A stretch of 39,887 nt of DNA from an uncultured Bacteroidota bacterium. Its GTDB lineage: Bacteria > Bacteroidota > Bacteroidia > Flavobacteriales > Flavobacteriaceae. Within the stretch, counting starts at the first letter, position 1; the number at the start of each line of letters is the position of its first letter. Below, one piece after another: positions 28,901 through 36,114 of the stretch. The notes beneath the pieces are model-generated. The model made no database searches. It saw nothing but the letters and a program-made list of their open reading frames with translations, and was not told where the DNA came from. The position numbers and the translations under genes were made by a program. The DNA is taken from NCBI GenBank assembly GCA_903838055.1, contig CAILWV010000060.1, positions 1 to 39,887 on the forward strand, written 5' to 3'.

Positions 28901-29280
28901 TTTGAATTGAGTTGATATGTCCATTGATATGTTTCTCTAATATAGAAATCACTATAAGGAGCAACCATTTTCATCTTTTTAACAGTTATTTCATCTTCAG
29001 TTGTTACAATTTCAAAGTTATAAAAATGTTCTTTTAACAAATCTAATCTATAACCCTCCTTTTTTGCTAAATAGTTTAAAAAAAACTGCTCTTCATAAAA
29101 ACCTCCTATGGCGTCTTTATACCATTGGTCTTCTTGTCTAAAATCGCTTACTAATGTTTCTCTATATTTTTTTCCATCTTTCGTGAAGACATTCAAAAAG
29201 CCATAAATAGTATATGTTAGGTCGGTAAAACCATCCACTTTAACTACAGTCCCTGATTTTAATATTGCTGCCTGTCCCAT
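25924..29280 (-). CDS. Large 1118-aa cassette-2 effector-like protein
   Basis: Begins MGQAAILKSGTVVKVDGFTD and has no signal peptide. Residues 1-560 are mixed alpha/beta. Residues about 575-690 contain hydrophobic stretches (IMLVAELALNLTGVGTL; LMWATIGTLIL). The C-terminal ~430 residues are charged and helical, then close with an alpha/beta domain (about 990-1118) containing MVDIDALEFSVSQ, KFVKVYSAKNLQG and KQVRIIMKDLSG. This last part loosely recalls small nuclease folds with a D...x-K core, but the canonical E-x-K is absent, so no enzyme is claimed. The ATG overlaps the leader's stop by one base (TAATG), and a small gene follows after 4 nt. This layout, long body with a distinct tail and tiny downstream partner, resembles polymorphic toxins; it is an inference. 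Confidence 0.8.
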   Translation of the reverse strand: MGQAAILKSGTVVKVDGFTDLTYTIYGFLNVFTKDGKKYRETLVSDFRQEDQWYKDAIGGFYEEQFFLNYLAKKEGYRLDLLKEHFYNFEIVTTEDEITVKKMKMVAPYSDFYIRETYQWTYQLNSKVFDIATLQIVIPNNITSNPYQGQEIIPLNNTAMMFYNHKIGLFVNNVVNPDEKQAKAWLIAEIAIRINQIYRDVLSLFDIYTDFQGYLLSQETQWRFGNIFDNPTINTLTDYKTNLSIFYKSVYLNQKILQDATKKYKFKLLLKILSAEAISIIPTNSRLELLYDLSKPNVTLTEKNGGESLVLKIIESFTFTSNSSEDRAFLLEYLVDFHNYVYFIGPSPGPHEVENIKYTLFEILYKDIDDSRIDRYTFGLFHADNNRMKFILLLYGIWYSSKYNPYYADASYINAVNSLEVYTESPYMHLKNALNSSIKISNYYNINSPVCLIYETVEQVTVDTHIQTTTSYTYEIIGKSIYVYLIKTTVDKNDWENDAVESPKKLYGVYDFLQPITAIGLKTNLDLIYSFKDPANGQSLGDQKIHTIPAFLLFYMQDYSDLKKIDFGIMLVAELALNLTGVGTLSDLRYIGYLSKMRFLWTTETVAATDVVLGWSAVSGGINAFEFIALNALSLNNYVANTTDDIQTRDLAEKISKFLMWATIGTLILKPRIQRNLFGAASDLDSEVTQLMSDNIPIYRNLNPQQIIEFDQAMTVVRNLSGNIVVEIDGFATRMSTLELSEANIIAARFNGYSPSQKLAFYRDFVDVLSSEKTFWNKLNKASTLDNYEALRDLNVMERNEISIISSTARKNAYVRYYSDSNTGLRDALERSNGLQKRVAFFDEFGNEIPELFDKFVQKPEKITEWLEGNGLERSFLNNGKKLWLEAGYNLEEMKLLQKPIDNALETFIKKPKKRIPYDNPLLKDKAIAELATVCNIGDLTEVRMLKYFRELSEINSDRQFFTSVDIGFFGNTLKEKYLGTMVDIDALEFSVSQNKFVKVYSAKNLQGEGKMSLDTGRLNNEFKLIDDSSEASIHNFITNYYGLFVKQATKNKIKQVRIIMKDLSGNEIKMTVSDFQSKLKTNYGQSDWSEINLNNLGTSKTITNEGMYESIKNNLNN

Positions 29281-31475
29281 TATATTGCTAAATCTAAATC
29301 TAGTGTTAACTCGTTTTTTTGCTCATCTTTCATATTTTGACTATATCCTTTACTAAAATGATATTTTCTGTCTAAAGAATACACCAAAATATCGGTAATT
29401 GGTTTAAAAAGTTCCAATGTGCCGTCTGGTTTTTCGGCAACAAGAGCTGCTTTATATTTTTGGTATTTTACATTTTCGGGAGAAAGTAACTCATTACCAT
29501 CATCAAAGAGGTCTATCAAAAACAAACGTGGATTTTTCAAAGCCACGGGAGTATCAATTAACCCTTTCAACAAATCATTTTCTGTTTTTGTCAATCCTAA
29601 AATGATTTTAGTGGGTGTGGAACCATCAAATGTTTTCAATTGCAATCCTGTTATGGTTTGAGTACTATCAGTAAACAATTGCAGGGTATAGTAATAAGGT
29701 TCGGGCAAATCATAAGTTTTACTCTTTGCTACCGTTCTACCTGCCGAGGGACTGGTTTTGGTATCAGTAGTGACAGTTCCTGTTGGAGATACGGCATTAG
29801 CTTTAAGATTAACCGATTCTGTGATATAAGTAACACGCTCTAAAGTTGGTGTGGCTGCAACTCCTGTTTCTAGAACATCATTGACCACTAAAGTCTGCAC
29901 CGCAGAAATTCCTTGATGCTTTTTGTCATAATAATGATTCATCAAATTCAACTTTTGTGAAGTCATTTTTGAAAATTGTGTGTCGGCACTCAATTGCAAC
30001 AAAGGTGTAGCTTTAATCAAATCAAAAACATCATCAAAAAAATTGGGTTTGGCATAAACATCTACCAGCGTTCCATCTTCTGCTGTGGTTGTACCTATTT
30101 TAAAAGAATAGGTAACGCCCTGATAAATCAAAACACTTAATCCAGCTATATTTTTACCATCAGCATCAGCAGGGATATTCAAAGCAATAGTATTGGTAAA
30201 CACACTATAATTCCCATCGGAGTCAGGATCACGTCGCAAATAATCCGCATCACAAAAATTATTTTGTTGGGCTTTAGCAATAGTACCTACAGGCACATAC
30301 AAACAAGTATTGACATTATTATCGGTAACAAAATCTATATAAAGAGTATTATCTGCTACTGCAGGTTGAGTCGTAGTTTCATTAATTAGTAAGGGCCAAT
30401 GATTAGTATGGTAATCTACTTCAGGTAGATTCGTTACTGGAGTTGTTGTTGCTGGCAACACATTTGCCATTCGCAAACTATGACTATTAGTGGCTGATAT
30501 TTTATAATTGCCATAAAAATTATAACTTCGAGTTCTATCCGATTGAATATAAACATACCACCTATTCTTAGAAGCAAACGGTAGTAATAATTCATTATAA
30601 ATAGCTTGACCTGCTCTACTCGTCACGGCATTAGAAGCATCAGTAAAAGTCACCTTTCCTTCTTTTACAAAGAGACCATAAAAAGCAACGATGTCTATAA
30701 ATTGTGTGGCTTGCTCTCGTTTTAACTTTTTAACAACATCACTATCGGTAGCAAGCAATGTAATTTGTGCATAGGCTTGCCGAGCATACTGCAAATCAAA
30801 AGTAAATTCACTATTGTCAAAATCTTGCTTGTAATCTCCATAATTCAATACCACATCAATGCCACACTCACTCCCTGAAAAATTACCCAACCATTTGCCA
30901 CCATCAATCATGGGCAACTCAAATGAAGTATGTTCTACTTCTTCAAAAACACCTCCTGCATCAACAAACTCGGACTCTTTAAAAAAGAAATCCGATATAG
31001 GGGTCGTTATCGGAACTTGAGTTGTATTATCATTATAACCAATAAATTTAGCCGTAAAAATTGGCTTAGCTATGGGTTGAGCAGAATTTTGATTGTAGAT
31101 GGGTTCTTGATAAAAACTATCATAATCAGCTCGTATCTTATTCACAAAATCAGTACTCGAACTTCCAGCTGGATTAATTAAATCCCCAGTGAAAAAATCA
31201 GCTTTATTCAATCCTCGATACACAAAATACTTAATATTAAGTTCAGAGAAAGGTTGTTTGTATGGGCGTAGAATTACATTAACCTTATCCGTAGTACTTC
31301 CAGGCTGCACCAAAACAATTCCTTTACAAATGGAAAAGGCTTTTTTGTTTCCTGTAAGACCAAAACGTGTAGTCAAATTAAAAACATCAGAAGATTGTGG
31401 ACCAAACGATTGTTGAGGTGTATTAGAGGCAAAAGCATTTGGCTCTGTAAAAAAATGAACCGAGGATGTTGGCAT
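29280..31475 (-). CDS. Cassette-2 leader protein, paralogue of the 21163-23355 product
   Basis: About 731 aa from the ATG at 31475 (MPTSSVHFFTEPNAFASN). A TTG-initiated extension to 31511 exists, but the predicted transcription start at about 31513 argues against it. The constant front (to about residue 335) nearly equals that of cassette 1, including FNLTTRFGLTGNKKAFSI and YARQAYAQITLLATDSDVVK. The middle is different, with many Thr residues and pieces such as RTVAKSKTYDLPEPYYYTLQ. The end (NVKYQKYKAALVAEKPDGTL, ITDILVYSLDRKYHFSKG) aligns with the cassette-1 end. It is coupled by TAATG to the 1118-aa gene. No known domain. Being first in both cassettes, it may present or load the following gene's product; this is inference from context. 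Confidence 0.8.
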   Translation of the reverse strand: MPTSSVHFFTEPNAFASNTPQQSFGPQSSDVFNLTTRFGLTGNKKAFSICKGIVLVQPGSTTDKVNVILRPYKQPFSELNIKYFVYRGLNKADFFTGDLINPAGSSSTDFVNKIRADYDSFYQEPIYNQNSAQPIAKPIFTAKFIGYNDNTTQVPITTPISDFFFKESEFVDAGGVFEEVEHTSFELPMIDGGKWLGNFSGSECGIDVVLNYGDYKQDFDNSEFTFDLQYARQAYAQITLLATDSDVVKKLKREQATQFIDIVAFYGLFVKEGKVTFTDASNAVTSRAGQAIYNELLLPFASKNRWYVYIQSDRTRSYNFYGNYKISATNSHSLRMANVLPATTTPVTNLPEVDYHTNHWPLLINETTTQPAVADNTLYIDFVTDNNVNTCLYVPVGTIAKAQQNNFCDADYLRRDPDSDGNYSVFTNTIALNIPADADGKNIAGLSVLIYQGVTYSFKIGTTTAEDGTLVDVYAKPNFFDDVFDLIKATPLLQLSADTQFSKMTSQKLNLMNHYYDKKHQGISAVQTLVVNDVLETGVAATPTLERVTYITESVNLKANAVSPTGTVTTDTKTSPSAGRTVAKSKTYDLPEPYYYTLQLFTDSTQTITGLQLKTFDGSTPTKIILGLTKTENDLLKGLIDTPVALKNPRLFLIDLFDDGNELLSPENVKYQKYKAALVAEKPDGTLELFKPITDILVYSLDRKYHFSKGYSQNMKDEQKNELTLDLDLAI

Positions 31476-31566
31476 AAAGGGTAAGATTAAATTGCAATAA
31501 TGATGTATCAATCATTTGTAAATTTATTCCCTTAACCAACACCAAACAATCCGTGTTTATACGGAT
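30520..31566. repeat. Direct repeat copy 2 (operator, leader and constant 5' coding region)
   Basis: Partner of 22400-23446. The operator-to-ATG stretch differs at only a few bases between copies, and the coding part stays nearly identical until about codon 310-345. Boundary inside the gene is approximate. Confidence 0.7.
31519..31566 (-). promoter_or_regulatory. Palindromic operator plus promoter of cassette 2
   Basis: On the minus strand: ATCCGTATAAACACGGAT (31566-31549), with 6-bp perfect outer arms, then TG, 20 nt, and TAAATTTA (31526-31519). The promoter part is identical to that of cassette 1. Predicted leader to the ATG at 31475 is about 38 nt. Confidence 0.75.
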
Positions 31567-31650
31567 TTTTTAAGAACAAAAAATAATTAATACAAATCAA
31601 GATTTATGTTTTGTGAAAAAATCAAGAGAAGTAACTTTATATAATAAAAA

Positions 31651-31676
31651 AAACTGCTCCCTTAAGAAAGCAGTTT
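31651..31676 (-). terminator. Hairpin terminator of the two-component operon
   Basis: Arms AAACTGCT (31651-31658) and AGCAGTTT (31669-31676) with A-rich and T-containing flanks, about 130 nt beyond the stop of the response-regulator gene. The hairpin arms match those at 17812-17837. The rest of 31567-31804 shows no gene. Confidence 0.6.
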
Positions 31677-31804
31677 CAACTGACCAATATAATAACAATT
31701 TAAACCTTCAAAAAGGTAATTTAAGCGGTAAAAGTAAATTTTAAAAAAAGGAAAAATCAATCCATAAAACCACATAAATTGAAAGGAAAAATAAGGACCC
31801 AATG

Positions 31805-32470
31805 CTACAATTCCTCAACAGTAATCAGCCCATTTTTCAAGGCATACAAGATGACACCAATAATATTTTTAGCACTGCATTTATCCATAACATTTTTTCT
31901 ATGCGTTTCTACTGTTCTGTGGTTAATAAATAACTTATCAGCTATTTCTTTGCTCTTATATTCTTTGCAAATCATTTTAATAATTTGAAGCTCTCTCTCA
32001 GAAAATAAACTTTTAGAAGAAGCATAAGAAATAGCATTATTTTTCTCCCACAACATAGCTTCCTTAATCACAGAACCCAATTCAAGACCAAAATAAAATC
32101 CCTCTTCATAAACATTTCGTAGAGCCAATTCCAATTGATCGGGATTACAATTCTTAGTAAAATAACCATGTGCGCCCAATTCCATCATCTTATGTATGCT
32201 CTCTCTAGTAGATAATTGTGATACAATCAATATTCTCACATCAGGAAACCTACTTTTAACTTCATTGCAGGTCTCATAGCCATCCATAATGGGCATTTCA
32301 ATATCCAATAACAAAACATCAACAGGGGTAGTTATAAGTTTACTAATACATTGTTTGCCATTCTCTGCATCAACTATAACTTGTATTCCTGGAAAAGTAT
32401 TCATCAACAAAGTCATGCTCCTTCTAAATAACAAATGATCATCTACGATGCCTATTTTTAAATCACTCAT
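31805..32470 (-). CDS. NarL/LuxR-family response regulator
   Basis: 221 aa from the ATG at 32470 (MSDLKIGIVDDH); an upstream TTG at 32479 is possible but would nearly touch the kinase stop. The receiver domain (1-120) has the acidic pair VDD, the phospho-acceptor Asp in LLLDIEMP, and the lysine in YFTKN. The C-terminal LuxR-type helix-turn-helix is complete (LFSERELQIIKMICKEYKS, then KEIADKLFINHRTVETHRKN). It is 10 nt downstream of the kinase gene, so the two form a pair. Members usually bind short inverted or direct repeats as dimers, and the half-site TACGGAT of the island's palindrome has the TAC-x-x-x-T layout of NarL heptamers. I therefore infer that it controls the palindromic promoters here; direct evidence is lacking. 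Confidence 0.95.
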   Translation of the reverse strand: MSDLKIGIVDDHLLFRRSMTLLMNTFPGIQVIVDAENGKQCISKLITTPVDVLLLDIEMPIMDGYETCNEVKSRFPDVRILIVSQLSTRESIHKMMELGAHGYFTKNCNPDQLELALRNVYEEGFYFGLELGSVIKEAMLWEKNNAISYASSKSLFSERELQIIKMICKEYKSKEIADKLFINHRTVETHRKNVMDKCSAKNIIGVILYALKNGLITVEEL

Positions 32471-32480
32471 TTTCTTCAAT

Positions 32481-33194
32481 TTATTGCTTATCTATACTTA
32501 TAACAAAATGATTACCCTGCAAAACTTCACGTTGCAATAAAATAGCGCCTATAACTTTCAATCTCGAATTGATATTTTTTAGTCCTGTTCCTTCAGAAGT
32601 AGCCAATTGTTTCTCAAAATTAAATGAAACCCCATCATCTATGACTTCAATATATCCTAGAGTATCATTTACATACAAAACAACCAAACAAGTAGTAATA
32701 CTTCCATATTTTAACATATTAGTAGTAAACTCTTGTACAACTCTAAACAACTCATAAGCCTCATGCTCTGTCAAACTAATAAAATTATCACTACATTGAA
32801 TACTGAAATTACAATTAGTTTTCTTTGTCAAATTGGTGAAATAATCTTCTAAGGCAACTACTAGACCATACTTATCTAATAAAGGAGGTGCTAATTTGTA
32901 AGAAATCAAACGCGTATTCTCGATAGAATGCTCAACGCCTAATTTTAACTCATTAAAAACGGCTTTGCGCTCTTCATCTTCTTCTGTCTTAAGAATTAAC
33001 GCCAAAAAATTACGGATAGCACTCAAATCACTAGATACACTATCATGCAAATCTGCTGCTATACGTTCACGTTCTTTTTTTTCACTCTCTAGTGATGCTT
33101 TCAATAATAATTCTATTTCTTGCTGCTTCATTCTAAAAAAATAATTCTTATAAAATAAAACCAAAAAAATTAAAATAAATGCAAAAAAAAGCAT
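32481..33194 (-). CDS. Sensor histidine kinase, HisKA_3 type
   Basis: Partner of the response regulator. I choose the ATG at 33194 (MLFFAFILIFLVLFYKNYFF), 29 nt after the stop of the preceding gene; TTG starts at 33245 or 33302 would overlap that gene. One transmembrane segment at the N-terminus is followed by a short coiled stretch (QQEIELLLKASLESEKKERE). Next is the dimerisation and phospho-acceptor box with the histidine in RIAADLHDSVSSDL. The ATPase domain has an N-box-like VQEFTTNMLKYG, the G1 box IEVIDDGVSF and the G2 box GTGLKNINSRL. There is no extracellular sensor domain, so sensing may depend on the co-encoded membrane protein. The cassette position between the two large gene sets suggests it is the island's own switch. 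Confidence 0.93.
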   Translation of the reverse strand: MLFFAFILIFLVLFYKNYFFRMKQQEIELLLKASLESEKKERERIAADLHDSVSSDLSAIRNFLALILKTEEDEERKAVFNELKLGVEHSIENTRLISYKLAPPLLDKYGLVVALEDYFTNLTKKTNCNFSIQCSDNFISLTEHEAYELFRVVQEFTTNMLKYGSITTCLVVLYVNDTLGYIEVIDDGVSFNFEKQLATSEGTGLKNINSRLKVIGAILLQREVLQGNHFVISIDKQ

Positions 33195-33223
33195 CACAAA
33201 AGTACCTATCCAAAAAACTGATT

Positions 33224-33850
33224 TTATTGCTGTCGTCCCTTCCAAATTCCTACAATTAATAATGTTCGTAAAACCAAATTCAAAATGACAATTAACATCC
33301 AAAAAGCCTGAAAATTTGATTTGTCTATTTTAAATATATAACTACTCAATAAAAATAAAAAAACATTTCCTGAATAATACAAAATTAATCCAGACACAAA
33401 ATAAAACATCGGACTATTTGTAAGTGATTTCAATTCTAAATTAGTAAATACTCTAACGATCCATAGCATAGAAAAAAATAAGACAGCCAAGGTTTGTAAA
33501 GAATTGTAATAAGAATTAATGTCTAAATAATTTATGTTTTCCCACTCATAAAAACTAAAAACGGATATGATTAAGAATAAAATTCCAAATAAAATAAAGA
33601 CATATTTATAACTACCTTTAAGAAGTTTAAAGAAAAAATAATGTATCGAAAAAAAAGCTAAAAAATTATAGATGATAAACCAATATTCAGAATTTAATTT
33701 TAAGACAATTGTTCCAAAAAACTCATATAAACTCGCTAAAAAAACAACCCATAAAAAGGGTTCAATAGGTTTTATAGTAACTTTCTTTAAGTAATATATA
33801 AATAATGGGATAACCCCAAATAAAATCGTGAAAATTGTGATTTCTTGCAT
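33224..33850 (-). CDS. Polytopic membrane protein, first gene of the two-component operon
   Basis: About 208 aa from the ATG at 33850 (MQEITIFTILFGVIPLFIYY). The TTG that would lengthen it to 33877 lies inside a perfect hairpin, so I reject that start. Seven hydrophobic segments fit a small 7TM layout, for example PFLWVVFLASLYEFFG, VFILFGILFLIISVFSFY, MFYFVSGLILYYSGNVFLFL and MLIVILNLVLRTLLIVGIWK. No enzymatic motif. It precedes the kinase, which has a single membrane anchor and no sensor domain. A membrane protein + kinase + LuxR-type regulator trio is a recurring flavobacterial arrangement as far as I recall. I infer that this protein is the signal-receiving or accessory subunit. Confidence 0.85.
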   Translation of the reverse strand: MQEITIFTILFGVIPLFIYYLKKVTIKPIEPFLWVVFLASLYEFFGTIVLKLNSEYWFIIYNFLAFFSIHYFFFKLLKGSYKYVFILFGILFLIISVFSFYEWENINYLDINSYYNSLQTLAVLFFSMLWIVRVFTNLELKSLTNSPMFYFVSGLILYYSGNVFLFLLSSYIFKIDKSNFQAFWMLIVILNLVLRTLLIVGIWKGRQQ

Positions 33851-33865
33851 GAGATATAATTGAAT

Positions 33866-33890
33866 AAACCTGTCCAAATTGGACAGGTTT
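33866..33890. terminator. Perfect hairpin between the 106-aa gene and the two-component operon
   Basis: AAACCTGTCC (33866-33875), loop AAATT, GGACAGGTTT (33881-33890): ten perfect base pairs. It lies 16 nt after the 106-aa gene and just upstream of the membrane-protein ATG. It could terminate or attenuate transcription into the trio. Confidence 0.65.
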
Positions 33891-33905
33891 ACTCATCAAA
33901 GATAA

Positions 33906-34226
33906 TTATTTTTTTGGAAATAACCCATCAACAGGACAAGTTGGTGGGCATGTTGCCATATGATCATAAATCAACCCATATTTCAACATATCTTGTCCAG
34001 CTTCATCCACACCAACCAGAATCAAAGCAATACTCTCTTTCTCTGGATTATATCCATTGTAAATTCGTACCCCTATACAACCTTCTTGGCACATGACTTT
34101 TCTCACGTGATTTGAACCAATAAATGAAGAAATAACTTGATCTCCAAATTTTTCTCTAAAAGCATTAATAAATTTTTGTGCTTCCTCTTGACTGATAATA
34201 GCTCCAGTGCTTTCGTTTAAATCCAT
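33906..34226 (-). CDS. Small hypothetical protein with two CxxxC motifs
   Basis: 106 aa starting MDLNESTGAIISQEEAQKFI. The central part reads SSFIGSNHVRKVMCQEGCIG, followed by VRIYNGYNPEKESIALILVG, and the C-terminus is DHMATCPPTCPVDGLFPKK. The two C-x3-C pairs could bind metal or form disulfides. No signal peptide is present, so a cytoplasmic protein with a metal site is the simpler reading. I believe similar small proteins occur widely in flavobacteria, but I know no function. Upstream lie two degenerate tandem copies of the island's palindrome, divergent from the promoter of the lysis-like operon. A hairpin follows its stop before the two-component genes, so it may be the first gene of that unit with attenuation. 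Confidence 0.8.
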   Translation of the reverse strand: MDLNESTGAIISQEEAQKFINAFREKFGDQVISSFIGSNHVRKVMCQEGCIGVRIYNGYNPEKESIALILVGVDEAGQDMLKYGLIYDHMATCPPTCPVDGLFPKK

Positions 34227-34279
34227 AAGTATTAATTTTAAATTAGGGTGCTAAATTAAGTAGATGATAAAAAAACCAA

Positions 34280-34320
34280 ATGAGTATAAACACATATTTT
34301 TTTTAAGTATAAATACGTAT
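34280..34320 (-). promoter_or_regulatory. Tandem degenerate palindrome copies upstream of the 106-aa gene
   Basis: TTAAGTATAAATACGTAT (34303-34320) matches the consensus at 14 of 18 positions and ATGAGTATAAACACATAT (34280-34297) at 13 of 18. They are 23 bp apart, about two helical turns. On the minus strand a TTG follows the proximal copy, then a weak TTAATTTA box at 17 nt spacing, not the 20 nt seen elsewhere. Probably a lower-affinity or differently controlled promoter. Confidence 0.5.
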
Positions 34321-34428
34321 TTTTTTTATTTTTCTTTCGATAATGGCGATTTAGGGTCGATATTTAAATCTTTTTTTAAGAATATAACAACCAATATAGT
34401 TTAATGAGAATATAATTTTTTTAAAAAA

Positions 34429-34476
34429 ATACGTATTTACACGGATTGACTCATACTAGATAGAGATATAATTTTA
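34429..34476 (+). promoter_or_regulatory. Palindromic operator plus promoter of the lysis-like operon
   Basis: ATACGTATTTACACGGAT (34429-34446), TG, 20 nt, then TAATTTTA (34469-34476). This is the same geometry as the three minus-strand copies, here on the plus strand. Transcription would start near 34482 and run through a leader of about 84 nt to 34566. The gap 34227-34565 holds this element, the tandem copies of the divergent gene and very AT-rich DNA; no gene is seen. Confidence 0.7.
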
Positions 34477-34565
34477 TAAATGTTTTTAATGAAATGTTAC
34501 GGTAAAAAATACATGTAATTTTCAATTAGAAACAAACATTATAAATTAATATAAAAGTCAATAAT

Positions 34566-35489
34566 ATGTTAGATTCTGTAGCGTTAAATGTAATAATTAG
34601 CCTTGTATTTATTTATTCGTTGTACAGTTTGTTAATTACTACATTAAATGAAGGAATTGCGGCTATTTTTAATCTTAGAGCAAAAACACTAGAAAAAGGG
34701 ATTAAAAGAATGCTAACTGACAATGACGATAAAGAAAACACAATTGTCAATCAATTCTATCAACAACCCATAATAAAATTTTTAGGAGAAAACAATAATA
34801 CAAAGCCCTCCTATGTATCAAGTAAATCCTTCGCTGAGGCACTAGTACATTTATGTAAATCTTTGGTGACTGATACAAAAGAAACAGAGAAACAATTGTG
34901 GGTGGGAATTCAAAAAATAAAAGAAGTAAATCCTGAAACTGGTAAATACTTAGAAATAGTATACCAAGATACACAAGGAGACATCAAGGAATTTCAAAAA
35001 GCAATAGAGCACTGGTTCAATGAAACTATGGATAGAGCAACGGGATGGTATAAAAAACAAACGCAAAAAATTACTTTGATTATAGCATTAGTAGTAGCGC
35101 TCTCTTTTAATGTGAATACTATTGGTATCATAAAAAATCTGTCTAAAAATCCAAAATTAGCCTCGCAAGTGGTAGAAATGGCAAATAAATATGCTAAAGC
35201 CAGTAAAGCCAATCCAAACTTAATTTCTGATAAAGAAACGAATAAACAAATCAAAATAGTTTTCATTAAAACGCAAAATGTCGTTGCTAACAATACCGAA
35301 ATCCAAAATGCAAATGCAATTTTAGGATTAGGTTGGACAAAGGAGGAGAAAAAGAACATAGGTGAAAGCATATTAGGATGCTTAATAACTGCCCTTGCAA
35401 TTTCGCTTGGAGCACCTTTTTGGTTTGATATATTAAACAAACTCATGCAGTTAAGAGGCTCAAAAAAAAATGAAAGTACTAAAGTTTAA
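34566..35489 (+). CDS. Membrane protein of unknown function, first gene of the lysis-like operon
   Basis: 307 aa. A hydrophobic segment lies at about residues 8-30 (NVIISLVFIYSLYSLLITT), a second near 165-190 (ITLIIALVVALSFNVNTIGI), and a third near the C-terminus (LGCLITALAISLGAPFWFD). Between the first and second is a helical soluble domain with RAKTLEKGIKRMLTDNDD. The C-terminal GAPFWFDILNKLMQLRGS resembles, from memory, a widespread Bacteroidota membrane protein family without known function. It has its own palindrome promoter and is followed 23 nt later by a lipoprotein gene, a small gene and a peptidase gene. A holin-like or envelope-scaffold role is suggested by this neighbourhood only; size and topology are unlike classical small holins. 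Confidence 0.85.
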   Translation: MLDSVALNVIISLVFIYSLYSLLITTLNEGIAAIFNLRAKTLEKGIKRMLTDNDDKENTIVNQFYQQPIIKFLGENNNTKPSYVSSKSFAEALVHLCKSLVTDTKETEKQLWVGIQKIKEVNPETGKYLEIVYQDTQGDIKEFQKAIEHWFNETMDRATGWYKKQTQKITLIIALVVALSFNVNTIGIIKNLSKNPKLASQVVEMANKYAKASKANPNLISDKETNKQIKIVFIKTQNVVANNTEIQNANAILGLGWTKEEKKNIGESILGCLITALAISLGAPFWFDILNKLMQLRGSKKNESTKV

Positions 35490-35512
35490 AAACAAACACT
35501 AATAATAGAATA

Positions 35513-36112
35513 ATGAACATAAAAAATAAAATATTTTTAGGAATAGTAACAATACTAATAACAAGTTGTGCCGCTATACCTAAACAAGTAGTTGATGCAG
35601 TTCAAAAGCAAAAAACAGAAATAGCAAATATAAAATTGGTGTATTTCAAAAACCTGATGAATCAACTAGAAACAATAGAAAAATACGAGTATATGTTTAT
35701 TGACCTATATGAAAAACAAATGATTCAGAAATATACACACGCACCAAATGTGGTCAACAATCAATTTAAAAATGGAGACCCAACAGGAGATAAAAATATA
35801 GATTTCATAAACATGGCACATTTAGAAGAAATTCAAAATACTTTCACAAAGTTAAGAAATGATGTAAAAAGGGATATTGAAAAAAGAAAAGAAAATATAA
35901 ATCTACTAAATAAAAATTTTGAAAATATTGAACAATTAAACAATGCTGTTGACGAATACATGCAATCATTAATTCATGTAAAAGAGGCTCAAGACAAATT
36001 AGCACAATCAATAAAATCAAAACTAGAAAAACTCATCCCAATACCTATAAATTTTGAAAATCTCCCTGACCAAAATACAATCGAGGAAATAATTAATAAT
36101 TTAAAAAAATAA
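35513..36112 (+). CDS. Coiled-coil lipoprotein
   Basis: 199 aa with a lipoprotein signal peptide: MNIKNKIFLGIVTILITSCA, lipobox ITSC with the lipidated Cys at about residue 19. The mature part is nearly all helical and strongly charged, with heptad-like stretches (KRDIEKRKENINLLNKNFEN, IEQLNNAVDEYMQSLIHVKE), so an elongated periplasmic coiled coil is likely. It is the second gene of the operon, between the membrane protein and the M15 peptidase set. An outer-membrane lipoprotein with a long coiled coil beside a membrane protein and a peptidoglycan peptidase recalls spanin-type components of phage lysis systems, but no sequence match can be claimed. Confidence 0.85.
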   Translation: MNIKNKIFLGIVTILITSCAAIPKQVVDAVQKQKTEIANIKLVYFKNLMNQLETIEKYEYMFIDLYEKQMIQKYTHAPNVVNNQFKNGDPTGDKNIDFINMAHLEEIQNTFTKLRNDVKRDIEKRKENINLLNKNFENIEQLNNAVDEYMQSLIHVKEAQDKLAQSIKSKLEKLIPIPINFENLPDQNTIEEIINNLKK

Positions 36113-36114
36113 TC

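Noticed and set aside
1395..31511. A complete contractile injection system or type VI secretion system
   Set aside because: No sheath, tube, spike, baseplate, LysM or AAA+ ATPase gene is visible. Only fibre-like and giant proteins are present, so the claim cannot be made from this window.
33224..33302. Histidine kinase start at TTG 33302 with a long overlap of the upstream gene
   Set aside because: A 79-nt overlap is unlikely. The ATG at 33194 retains the membrane anchor and gives normal spacing, although TTG 33245 cannot be excluded.
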